From: Nephromyces sp. MM_2019
Lineage: Eukaryota > Apicomplexa > Aconoidasida > Nephromycida
Reading direction: 5' to 3'
NCBI GenBank assembly: GCA_015657535.1
Contig: JADHZB010001489.1
Span: forward strand, 10,569-74,568
DNA: 64,000 nt
The notes beneath the pieces are model-generated. The model saw nothing but the letters and a program-made list of their open reading frames with translations. It had not been told where the DNA came from and ran no database searches. Below, piece by piece: positions 28,001 to 38,308 of this stretch; position 1 is the stretch's first letter, and each line of letters opens with the position of its first letter. The position numbers and the translations under genes were made by a program.

Positions 28001-28828
28001 TGGGGGGTTTAGATAATGGGAAATAGACTCATTCACAGCATTTCACCTGTAACTGTCTTGATTGCAGTTAGAATGGCATCTACACCCGGAGAGGCAAAGA
28101 TATTTCCAGCAACAGCTGCAGTGAGCATACCTTTCCCAACGAGACCTGCATGAGCCTGCACATAAATCGCCCCACATTTAGTGAAACACTCAAGCAGGAA
28201 GAGGTCTAGATACCCCTCAGATGCCCATCAACTAGTGGAATTGGTATGCTTAAATATATACGCTAGAACTTAATATATTTAGTCAAACGTATATCAAGAA
28301 GCTATAGCTCTTCATGGAATAACATCAAAGCATCGTGAAACGAAATATCTCCTCCATTACATATTTTAAATATCTCTATTGTATATTGAAGAAAACACAC
28401 ACACAAAAAAGGAAATTTAATGATTTTTCTTCATGATGAAGGGTGATGCGAGTGCAAATCCTCCTTGGAAGGAGGGAGTTAAGGGGTAAAAAAAAGCATC
28501 AAGAGCAACAACATATCCTCAAAATTAAATAAATGAATATCCTCAAATATCAAAAAGCAACACACACAAAGAAACAAAATATCATCAAAATTAAATAAAA
28601 AACTACAAAAAAGCTCACAGGTTCATGACCGGATCCACCACCACCTACGAGAGCAACTCTGTTGTTCTTCACTATTTCATCTTCGTAGTCGGCTCGGACT
28701 GTGACCTTCAGAGAGGGAATTACCTTTACGTTGTGTAACGTATAAGGTAGAGCTTCTATCAGGTGGGATGCCATATCAAGTGGCTCTTGTGGTGTAATGT
28801 ACCTCATCACGCTTTTCCCCTGTTCCAT
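16002..28828 (-). CDS. DAK: dihydroxyacetone kinase (two-domain, ATP-dependent; DhaK-DhaL fusion)
   Basis: It phosphorylates dihydroxyacetone, and in some relatives glyceraldehyde, feeding glycolysis at the triose-phosphate step. Sixteen exons, read downward: 28828-28619, 28155-28047, 27855-27680, 27340-27215, 26008-25940, 25047-24907, 24388-24304, 23833-23670, 22968-22843, 22410-22375, 21302-21095, 19674-19628, 18927-18869, 18199-18042, 17669-17535, 16067-16002. The product is about 637 aa, slightly longer than human TKFC. The DhaK domain shows GGGSGHEP (His), KNYTGD (Asp) and GIHGEPG (the substrate-binding His), so all three active-site positions are kept. A Ser-rich linker leads to DhaL, which has the Mg-ATP aspartates in LLDSVCGDGDCG, then GAKPSMKTLIDAL, AGRASY and QDPGAY near the end. 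All exon phases agree except the 24304/23833 junction, which is off by one base. Exon starts and ends between residues of the diverged linker are less certain than the rest. Confidence 0.95.
16165..16350. repeat. degenerate ACAGCTAAAGATA-type repeat in the last DAK intron
   Basis: Loose repeats of about 15-25 bp combine ACTAAAGACACACA and ACAGCTAAAGATA blocks on the plus strand. They end in ACAACTACA-rich sequence. The repeat lies within the intron between the last two DAK exons. Confidence 0.7.
20188..20535. repeat. 66-bp tandem array, five copies, in a DAK intron
   Basis: The unit is purine-rich on the plus strand (GATGAAGATGAAGCAGATGA at its start) and ends GGAAGCTTAA. GCTTAA occurs at 20251, 20317, 20383, 20449 and 20515, exactly 66 bp apart. 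Copies are almost identical. One plus frame reads an acidic peptide stopped by TAA once per unit, another reads Met/Lys-rich without stops, and the minus frames read His/Leu- or Ile/Phe-rich. The array sits in the intron between the DAK exons at 21302-21095 and 19674-19628, so none of these frames need be translated. Confidence 0.95.
21451..22032. repeat. 22-bp tandem array, 26 copies, in a DAK intron
   Basis: The unit is ACACACACAAACAGAAGC followed by one of four endings: ATGT, ACGT, AAGC or ACGC. AAACAGAAGC first occurs at 21461 and last at 22011, spaced by 22 bp throughout. Because 22 is not a multiple of three and the unit has no stop in any phase, all six frames are open across the array. 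One minus-strand frame runs from the array straight into the true DAK exon at 21302-21095, so gene finders may fuse them. Confidence 0.97.
22750..22770. repeat. (TG)n microsatellite in a DAK intron
   Basis: A pure TG run on the plus strand lies in the DAK intron between exons 22968-22843 and 22410-22375. Most other microsatellites in this gene are CA on the plus strand, so this one has the opposite polarity, as does the one at 23405-23425. Confidence 0.8.
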
Positions 28829-29123
28829 CTTACAAAATACTTCTTATACCTTAATTTTGTGAATAAGTAAGCATATATTTCAGTATTATCAAGTGAAGCA
28901 CTAGTTGACTGGAACCTGAGTACGTGCAATTATGAGAATAGGAAATAATTTTCCTGCAAAATGCCTCCATGCAGGGAAGAAAGCTGACGAGCTGCTTAAA
29001 AGCTTCAAAGACAACAAGATATATGCGATGCTGAGAGGTCGAATTTTCCTACTCTGATGGATTACATGTTTAACTAAAGTCTGAAGGCTCGAAATAACTT
29101 TAACTAATATTTGCTGGTTTCAC
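28829..29123. promoter_or_regulatory. probable DAK upstream region, possibly divergent
   Basis: This short AT-rich interval lies upstream of the DAK start on the minus strand and upstream of a plus-strand candidate exon at 29124. Position alone suggests a promoter. I recognised no defined promoter motif. Confidence 0.35.
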
Positions 29124-29328
29124 ATGATGACTGATTCTAGTTCCATGCGTGAGGCAGTGTGTGCGAGAATGGTATCTAGCTTGTGTCGTGAGATTGACGA
29201 TTTAAGATTGCGGGAGAGGGCAGTTGCTAGATTTGAGGTGGATGCACTTGCATTGAAGAGCAAAATAAAGCTGCCGAATACAGAAGTTGTTAGCTTCAAG
29301 GCACATCCCTCCACATTTTGCAACACAA
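29124..29328 (+). CDS. candidate first exon, helical Arg/Glu-rich peptide, function unknown
   Basis: The frame starts MMTDSSSMREAV, is rich in Arg, Glu, Leu and Ala (REIDDLRLRERAVARFEV) and could form an amphipathic helix. It ends at a good donor (ACACAAG before GTAAAT at 29329). At 68 codons it could be a chance frame. Its second half belongs to a degenerate minisatellite of about 63 bp that continues beyond the donor, which weakens the case. I found no convincing next exon. Confidence 0.25.
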
Positions 29329-29430
29329 GGTAAATAAGCCGTCGAATACGGTAGTCGCTAGACTTGAGGTAAATCGCTTAACATTGAGGAGGTAAATCTA
29401 CTGAATACGGTAGTTGCAAGTTTCCTTGTC
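29200..29430. repeat. degenerate minisatellite, about 63 bp, four copies
   Basis: The block GTTGCTAGATTTGAGG recurs in diverged form at 29223, 29286, 29353 and 29413. Each copy from the second on is preceded by a CGAATACAGAA or GAATACGGTA segment. Spacing is 63, 67 and 60 bp. Confidence 0.75.
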
Positions 29431-32400
29431 AATATCATTTCGCACTACATTTTTGCTCTGAAGTTTCATTCCAAACAAGAAACAATGGAAAAAAACATAT
29501 TTGTCGTTGCTAGCTTTCGCGTATAGAAAAAAAGTAATTTTAAAATAAAAGAAACCAATTATTATAAGAGATTTTTTTGATTTTGACAGCAAATATAAAG
29601 AAAAAATATTCAAAATACATATCAATTTTCTAGAGTAAATATGCTAAAATTAATTGATACATCTTCTAGTATATATCAATTTTTTGATCGTAAAAATATC
29701 ATTTTCTTCAAAAAAAAAGTTTAAACATTAAAGATATTGAAAACAACCTTTTTTCAAAAGAATAGAAAAAAATTTATTTGGGGTACAACAAATGATATTT
29801 TGGCTGGTCATTAACTAAAAAGATTTTATATTATTAAAATAATGATAATGATATCATATTGTAGGCCTTAGTACCTTTTCTTGATTGGCCATATGATGAT
29901 ATTCTGAACAGTTTATATCAAATTTCAATGCATTAAGCTATCAAAAATATACCTTTTGGTGCATTTTCGTTGTTCTTTTCCGATAATACTGGAAGTAGTG
30001 CCACTGATACAGCAGCAACAGCAAAGGCTGCCGCTGTTTAATATTACATTGCGCGATTCCTTTTCAGTACTTTAAAAAAAGGGTGCAGTCCATGCTAGGG
30101 TTCTTGAAGGTACTTGAAGCGGCTATAATAGCGTGACATGGTTTCCGTATAAAACTGCAGCTGCCAAACTGCCATCATAGAATGATCCTAAATATATATA
30201 TACTGGAGCCATCGCATACCGGTATCACCAAGGGCTACAAATACCCTGTGCATGTATGCTAGAAAACAGAGAAAGCAAAAGCATTTCTAAAACAAGTTTT
30301 AAATAACTATTGAGTGCAAATTTAAGTTTCAGGACAAAAAATTTTTCTTTGGTATATTTTTAGAAACAAATTTAGTTACTGTAAACGTGTTTTAAATGGA
30401 TTTTCAATAATATTTTTGAGGGCAGATAACCTTTTTAGCGTTTTTAATGCTATTCTTCCAATGTATTTTTAAGAGAGAGAATGTAAAGTAGAACCTGCAG
30501 GTGGGGGAAAAGATCATGTTCAAGATACTTGCTGCTTTTTCGAGGGAGAAACTGCAGTTGCAGCCTATTGGATTCTTAAACAACAGGTCTAGTAAGTTCA
30601 GATTCTGTCTTCCAAAGAGCAAGGTATTGACAAGGTTAAATGGTAATCAAGATGGTTTTCAGTTTTCGAGCTAACAAGTGAGGATTAGCCTAGGTTCTAT
30701 GCAAGCTTTAGAGCTTGCTTATGATGCATAGCCTAGGTTACATGTAAGCGTTGGAGCTAGCTTCTGATGATCACTGTACGTTCTGTGTAAGTTTTATAAC
30801 GAAGCATTGCAATTTTAGCTTGCCAGCACGAAATATTTACGAAATTTAATCAAATTCAAACGAAAAGGATGCAAAGGCGTAACCACAGTATAGTGTGCTG
30901 CAAATTTTATTTGCAGCGCTCGAGATTATCCTTCACATACTATGGTACAAGCCTAAACTAGTAACGGAGATTCTTTAAATAATTAATGAATGTAAAAGTA
31001 AACTTGTTGAGTCTTTGCAGCTCTGCTGGTGATGTATCCATACTGTTTGCTTCTCCAAATGCTTTTTGATAGATATATCCACAACTCTAGCTTAACAAAT
31101 CCTTTTAAGCAGCTCATAATAGTATTCTAGGGAATGATGTAGTGCCATAGCTCGGAGGCTATTCAAATGCTCCGCTGAAACGGACGTGGGAATTCAAAGG
31201 AAAAAAATTCTATTGCCAGCATGATAAAATTAAGTGATTTTCTTGAAAGTTGTTGTGAAGATCTTTAAAGATGATTACCCGTAGAAAATATAATCTAGTC
31301 GAGATATGGATTATGGTCGTTGATTTTGCTACAACATTCAATGAGACAGCATTTCATCTTAAGGCCTAGGGTACTTTTTAGGTAGAAAAAGTAGCTTTAT
31401 TTTGCATGAAAAGACTGCGCAACATGAATCGCTCCTCCCATAATAAATTTGCAGAGTTTGATGTCCAAAGATTAAATCCTTTTCCTGCGACCTAAACCAA
31501 TGTATCCGCTTCAAAATTTTAATTTAAGGATAGCACAAAAGTACAGGCATTCACCTCAGACACTAAAAATAGAAGACTATAAAATTGATTGGTTTAACTT
31601 GAAGCGTTTATTTTTATATAATCAATTATTCGCCTTCTGAATTTGAAGTTAAGGATAGAATAAAAGCATAAGAATTCACAGGCTTGTATATGGGCGTTTT
31701 AGAGTGGCCTTGCATCAGGGAAATTCCGCATAGTTTTGCGTAAAAACCTCTTTCTGTAGGCATGATAAACAGGATTTTTGATACTTAGTCCTGATTTATG
31801 CGCGATATAATGTAAGCAAGGAGAGATTATAGCTTTAGAAACGGTTAGCAAATCAACAATGAAATGATACTGCCTTTCGAAATTAATAATTCGCAGATAA
31901 TTCTTAGGTTAACGCACTGGTTATTGGGTTCACCCATTATTACAGCTTTAGCGGCTAGAGCTCGGCATGAAAAGGATAAACCCTTAGTGAGGCGCACGTA
32001 GCTTGTGTGAGCGTAGTCCTCGTGGGTTAGTACATCTTTCTAGATTAAAGTAGGATTTTTTTTAAATTTCGTCTACAAAAGAAATTTTCCGCTTTTGAGG
32101 TTAACTATAAATCCAGAGCGTTTGGTGCTTTGGTGTTGGTAGCTTGTACTTTAAAATTGTCATATTCTTGATTATTTTGTGAAGTGGTTTAACCCCCCCG
32201 GTATTTTAGCTACCGGAACTTTGCTGTCTAGAAAGAGTGTTGGAGTCACATGTACGTGTTAGGTGCCTATGATAAGTTCGCGAAAACGTCAATTGTCTAG
32301 CAAGGCACATTGCTGTTTCAGACATGGCTGTGTCCTACCGAGATGTCTGTAATACTGTGCCCGTAGCTTGCCCAGAAACATAAAAAAGTAGGAGATTATC

Positions 32401-33116
32401 ATTGCTTATGTTTTTCTTCATTCTGACCGACTGAAGATCCTCGAAACTATTCCATTTTCCTTGGCAATACTGCTTAGCAACGCTTCTTTCTGTCCTTGCC
32501 AGTGCTTGCAAGAAAAAAATACCACATTCTTTGATTTCATTCTTCGCAAAATTCGCATAAAGTTTTTGTTTGCCATGCAATATTTTTTGCCGGTAAAAAT
32601 TATGCCTGTTACTTCTGAAAATAATACATAACGATCTATATAATTCTTCGGTGCTACGCATAAATTGTTTTTTAGCCCGGACAGTGCGATTGTTCTGGAT
32701 ATACTAGAGGTAAGCCCATTAACGAGATAATATTTTTAACGCAGCAAAGTATGAAAGCATAACCCTCGCACGAGTCCATGAAAACAGCAAATTTTTGGAA
32801 ACAAGTTTCTGCTGTATAACCTATAATTCATAGGCAGATCCAAGCGATCACCTGTATGTCACGATTATGAAAGATGCCTTCCAAGAGAAAGTTCCTGCAT
32901 AACTAGCAGCTAGAGCGGAGTTGCTGAAAAGATTACTTTTAATGATACCCCGCACCGCGCAAATAATTGCGCTAAAGCCGGAATCCAGAATACAGTCCAA
33001 CGAAGAAAAAATATTCCAGGGAAGGCCATCATATCATCGAATAGTAATGGGAAAGTTCAGGAGAACTTGAGAGTAATATATAGCGCGTATTTCTCTACAT
33101 TCCAAAGTTATCTCTA
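29431..33116. other. AT-rich stretch with no supported gene
   Basis: Very AT-rich at its start (29500-29800) and somewhat more balanced after 30000. The only frame of note is 32661-32335 on the minus strand (108 codons, Lys/Arg/Asn-rich, containing a good-looking acceptor near its start). It has no family match and its length is within the range of chance frames here. Confidence 0.4.
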
Positions 33117-35760
33117 ATGCCTTTGTGCTTTAAAGGCTCGTTTAAGAGAAGTCTTTGGTTCCCTTGCCTTCCGAGACGCGGCAGCAAGACTGTTGAGGCT
33201 AAAGAAACCGCTCTGGTGCCCTCGAAAATAGCAGAATACGAAAAAAACCAGAAGAGCATCGAAACGCGTAAGCAAGCAAATGGAGCAAATGCACTAGCTT
33301 CATACCAAATAGATTCTAGTGGCACGTCGGTGGCAAAAGAAAAATTAGAAAGCTTACCTTCAAAGGCCCACTTAAAGAACAGTGGTGCTACCGCACTGTC
33401 CAAAATTAAATGGAAAGATGTTGACACCGCGCTGGCGGGAGCAGAAAATGATTCTCGCGCAATACTACAACGAACAACGGTACTCAAAGATGTTTTCAGC
33501 GCTAGGATGCACTCAGAGTGTGCAATACTTGAGACTGTTGAAAGGTGTGCAAATTACATAAGCGCTCCATTACGACTTTAAAGGCGTTGGCATGCTTAAT
33601 AAGATACAACTTATTATTTTATTAAATAGTAAAGCAGTTAACTCATTTCGTGAAGGTCGCCTCTCTAAATTCTGAGTTATATTATTCCTTACTTTAGTCT
33701 TCCGTTATGCATGATATGTAGAGCTCATATTTTTAACCTTCCAAAAATACTCTATAGCCCTGTTTAAAGGTGAAAGTGATATTCTCTTTTGTTTGAGGAT
33801 GAAAAAACACTATATTAATTAACGCTAGTTATATGATAGGATAGGAAATTCGTCCCACACATGAGCTATTTACCTACTCCATCATTTGCAAAGGCACGAT
33901 AAGTGCTCAAACTTTCCATGAGAAAATATATGCTGAAGTTCTTGCTGAGATTTCCACAATGTGGAATTGAAGCTTTCTGTATAGTAAACAGGAAAAGCTC
34001 AATCCGGTTAAAATATTTCCAGCGGAAAAAGCTAGAGGTTTAACGTATGATTGGACCAAGTAACAAAACTTTGTCTCCATATTGAAATCACACTTTAGTT
34101 AGCACAGGTAGATATGCGTAAACACTGCTAAGCATTAGCTAATTATGTATTTTCTTCTTATCCTTTAAATGCCTGAAATCCTATAATTTCAATATTTTAG
34201 CGTATAAGGGCTTACTTATTCGCACACATATTTTCCAATGCCCTGTTCATTGTTTTGCAGCTAAATTAAGTTGCGTAAAACCAAGAATTGTCGCGTCAGT
34301 AGGTAGTTAGTGGTTTGTGTTACTTTTTAGCTAGCAGCGGTAACTTCTTTATAATGGAAGCGCTATATATTTTCATGCAACTTTTACTTACATATTTTAA
34401 AGAGTAAACATCCAATAAATCAGATACAAGGTATAGCGCGTGCTGCTCCTCAGGGAAACTCAAAAAAAACTTTTTGAGTTGGAACTACAGGAAAAGGGGG
34501 CCAGCACATGTGAAAAAGAAGATGAAGTATCAGATGGAGAAGAAATTTTTTCAATGTCATGTGAAAATAGCTCACAATGGATAGACGCTTCGCAATTGCG
34601 CGGACCAACCGATGCAATTTATCACGCTCTTGAAACTGCCGTGGATTTCGCTATAGGTAAGCTCGAAATGAGCAAAAAATTACATTGTGTGGTATAAAGA
34701 TAGTTTCCTCATTTTTTTATGGTAATCAATGGAGTAATAGCTACCAATATCCTTATGGGCGCCCCCCCATTGCTGTCATAGCAGAATAATCCCATAAATT
34801 TTTTACTTCAAAGCTTTAAATAATTACTAAGTGCGGCAAAAAAAAATTGCAGTCGTCTTGAAATAATGAAACGTGAGTGAAAATGCGCTGGCTAGCAAGA
34901 AATAGGAATAAATATTTTATCTGGGGAGCATAACAGTCTATTATTAATTGCAGTGACACTTATACTACTCGTATCTTTTCTGCTCCAAAAGCCCATGATG
35001 GGCAGCATCAGAGTTGGAAAATAATGAACTTTGGTTGCACTCCACGCTTTACACCGAATATGAAAAATTTAACTTGTGGCCTTCGAATTATTTTTAATCG
35101 AGACAGGTGGCAAAGAGATTTATTGAGGCTATACCATTTTAGTATCCAAGTAATAAACCCCCCAAAAACCTTTACTTACAGAAAAACTTACAAATGGCAA
35201 AAACCTCCACTTAAATTCTTCACTTTTCAAGTTATGCTATATCCTTACAAATAGCAATACGTACTCAGATTTGTTTTCACTCAGCTGCACCGCTATTTTC
35301 GCGTGCTTTTGTGTATCACTAATGACAGTCACTGCTGAATATTCGCAAACTCTAATTCCATGACCTACTGTAATTTTAGCTCAGGTGCTAGGAATCGACT
35401 ACCATCTTGAAGAAAGCACGAGAAACCAAATGTTATATTACATTGAAGCAGCTTCTGTGGAAGAAAGGTAGGCCACAATTTATAACGTAACAGAAAAAGT
35501 CTCAAAGATTACTCTTCTGTTCAATTTTGCGTAGCATCTTGTTTTTTAAAGTTCATGAATAGCGCAGGATAAGAAGAAATGAAGCCAGCGTGACTCTAGA
35601 AAGAAGTTGCATCATTTTTTCTAGCAAATTTTCAACTAATAAAAGTGACGATCGCACACCCATAACGCTGTTTCTTTTTTTTGCGTAATATTTGTAATCA
35701 CCAATTTTTTTGTCCAGGGAGGATAATTCAGAAATGGCGGAGATTTGCTACTGCCTTTAA
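33117..35760 (+). CDS. orphan acidic, helical protein of unknown function (253 aa)
   Basis: Four exons fit together: 33117-33544, 34454-34656, 35380-35467 and 35718-35760. Phases are 2, 1 and 2, and each junction has a usable GT donor and an AG acceptor, the last preceded by a strong T tract. The first exon keeps 142 codons open, longer than chance would favour. The N-terminus is basic (CFKGSFKRSLWFPCLPRRG) and the middle is Lys/Ser/Ala-rich. Two stretches could form coiled coils, around AEYEKNQKSIETRKQ and ETVERETQKKLFELELQEK. A Glu/Asp/Ser patch (EKEDEVSDGEE) follows, then QVLGIDYHLEESTRNQ. I do not recognise the family. Upstream exons cannot be excluded because the first frame is open a little above its ATG. 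Confidence 0.6.
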
Positions 35761-38308
35761 TTTAACATTGGCTTGCAGCTGACATTATGGCTTTGTAGCT
35801 TGCCTCAGCTTATGCAGGTCATTCCTACAAGCATCCTGCTTATCAACTCAGTAATGAGCTAACCATACCGTGGGCTAGTAAGGAAAGCAACATTCTTGTG
35901 TAGCAGGTGTAGATAAGCTGTCTTATGCGTCTTGTCTATGGCGGCAGAAACTTCAAAGCTCCATGCCATGCTGCCTTACCCTTAGCACAAGACACTTCTC
36001 TAGCAACCACTGAGAATTTCACTGAATTTTCAGTTGATTACGTTTGTGCATGCAGGTAATGATTGAGATTTCGTGGAATTCTTTATAACTGTGGCCGACT
36101 GAACTTTTTTTAATTCTAAAAATATCGCTTACCCGAACGCACAAAATTTAAGAACATGTAGAGTTATCCTTGCGTATTGCGAGCGTGCTTCGCTTCTTGA
36201 CGTCTGAAAGATTAACAACACAGAAGCATGGCTGCACCTTGAAGTACTTTATAGGTAAAGCACTTACTGTCTCAGGCTTCACAAATCTAGCGATTTCTCA
36301 GAAAAAAAGGGCTATTTTGAAAATTACAACTAGGATAATGAGATTATGTTTTTTTGCCAATCTGGCAGGCGTGTTGCCTATGACTACTTAGTGCCTGTGA
36401 CTGTATTTTCTCAAGCATGAAGTGTTTAACTATCTCGCGCCTTCACTTTGTGTGAGTGCAATTTTGAGGGTATGACAGGATATTGCGGAACTCATTATTT
36501 CCTCGCATAAAAGTAACTTTCACGGCGTAAGCGTTTCAGTAATCACAAAAAATTGAGCGAGGGTTACCGGTACCCCTACGAGAAAAGATGGAAGATGGCG
36601 CAAATTACACGATTTTTTGCAGCAATAATGCTAGTTTTGTGACGTGTAAGACAAAAGAATTTGCCTAGGTTATTTAGTAGACCAAAACATGGGATGAGAC
36701 ACAGATAAGATATGAAAATTTTTTGCCTTCGTAGTAGGTCTATTCCTTGGGGTAAGACTCCTGGAGGCATACTTCGGGATGCTACAGAATGAGTGATAAC
36801 ATAACTTATCGTACTAACGTTACGCGCATTTTCATTTCCAGAAATAGTATCTATATCACTACCTGCAATGCGGTTGATATATTTATGGACAGACTTTCAA
36901 AAACTACGCGAACACAAGTTTAGCTACTGCCTAAGCTAAATGGGGTAGTATTACGTGTATTCACTGGGAAATATTTTAAAATTCGAGTACAAGATGGGAT
37001 GCACTGCTTTTTTTATGCTTGTTTGCACATTTTTATTTAGGGAGCTACATCTGCAGCACAATTAGATACCTTCTGGCTTTCGATGCAAAAAGCTTCAAGA
37101 TGATATATTAGCGGAGAATTTAATAATAAAACTAAGCTCGAAGAAAGCATGGAGAGCTTTCTCGTAATGATGACAGAGAGAGTTAAACCTGTTCTGAAAT
37201 TTTTGCCACATCATAATTGCAGCCAACTCTCTCTGCTGTCAATGTATCTACCTATAGATGCTATCATAAACAACATAGTGGAGAAATTCATAAAGCTGCC
37301 ACTCCTTTGAACAAGAGCGTTACACTTATAGAAAACCTGATTTCTCAGGATTAAATCAAGAAGCAGCATTGGCCATTAGCGTAGTGTGCTAACGGGTGAT
37401 ATAGCAGTGAATACTTTCCATTGGCCTGACAGCATTACACTCTAAGATACCATGTGTATGAAAGCTCCAGACTCGTTATGCAGACAACTGATAAACTGAA
37501 CCGTAGGTGCTCTATGACTTTGAATACTCTAGAGGCTCGCTCGCGCAAGCACTAACTATACCAATCTCCACTGGAATGAATCGGTTTAATAAGCTCGAAA
37601 ATCTGCTTCTAGTCAAAAATAAATTTCCGCTACACATATTTTATTTCCAGCAGTGCCGTGTTTTTCGTTGGCCCTTTACGTAACTCGTATTGGAAATAGA
37701 AGAAATCACCCCTAGATTTAGGTGTAATCTTCGGTGTACCTCCTCCTGCATTACACAATTTATCACCATAAGCAGTATAAGGAGAAATATTAACTTTAAT
37801 TTTAGTTATCGTATTCCACGTGACCGTACGACTGAATATGGCTGTAATTTCGTTGTGCCATTCACTAGTTTGATTGCTTACTCTAAGAAGCGGCTGCGTT
37901 ATCCCCACGACTTAACATAGCATCGCTGATATACACTGAAGACCTTGTGTGTGCGGATACATCTGAAGATCTTGTGTGTTAAAACTTCGTATGTGTGCAC
38001 ACATCGAAGACCATGTGTGTGTGCATGTACTGAAGACCTTATGTGCGTAGTTATGCTGAAGACTGTGTGTACATACGCTGAGAGCAGTGTCAAGAAATTG
38101 TGCGGACACGTGGCTGCTACGATCCATCACACATCAACCAGCTAGGAGAAGCACAAATCAGTGCTTTTCCGGGGCATAGGCGGTTGTGTTGAAGAGAAAG
38201 GACGCCTATCTTTTCGATTAATACTAGTAGTTTTATATACAGCGGTTTCCTTTTTTTTTCACAATTATAAGCTCGCTCTATAGCTGCAGAATTTTACCGT
38301 CACGCGTG
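35761..38308. other. intergenic stretch with a candidate minus-strand exon
   Basis: Mostly AT-rich without clear genes. A minus-strand frame at 37630-37905 (about 90 codons, no ATG at its head, ending ALLEIKYV and stop) reads like an extracellular beta-rich segment with Asn-linked glycosylation sequons. It could be a terminal exon. Any upstream exons would have to overlap the plus-strand ERG28 gene, so I rate it low. Confidence 0.35.
37925..38095. repeat. degenerate CTGAAGACCTTGTGTGTG repeat upstream of ERG28
   Basis: Five diverged copies of a block resembling CTGAAGACCTTGTGTGTG, spaced irregularly by about 22-42 bp, lie 215-385 bp upstream of the ERG28 ATG. TG is on the plus strand, the ERG28 sense strand. 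Confidence 0.7.

Noticed and set aside
32335..32661. 108-codon minus-strand frame, Lys/Arg-rich
   Set aside because: No homology, no supported splice partners, and a length within the chance range for this composition.
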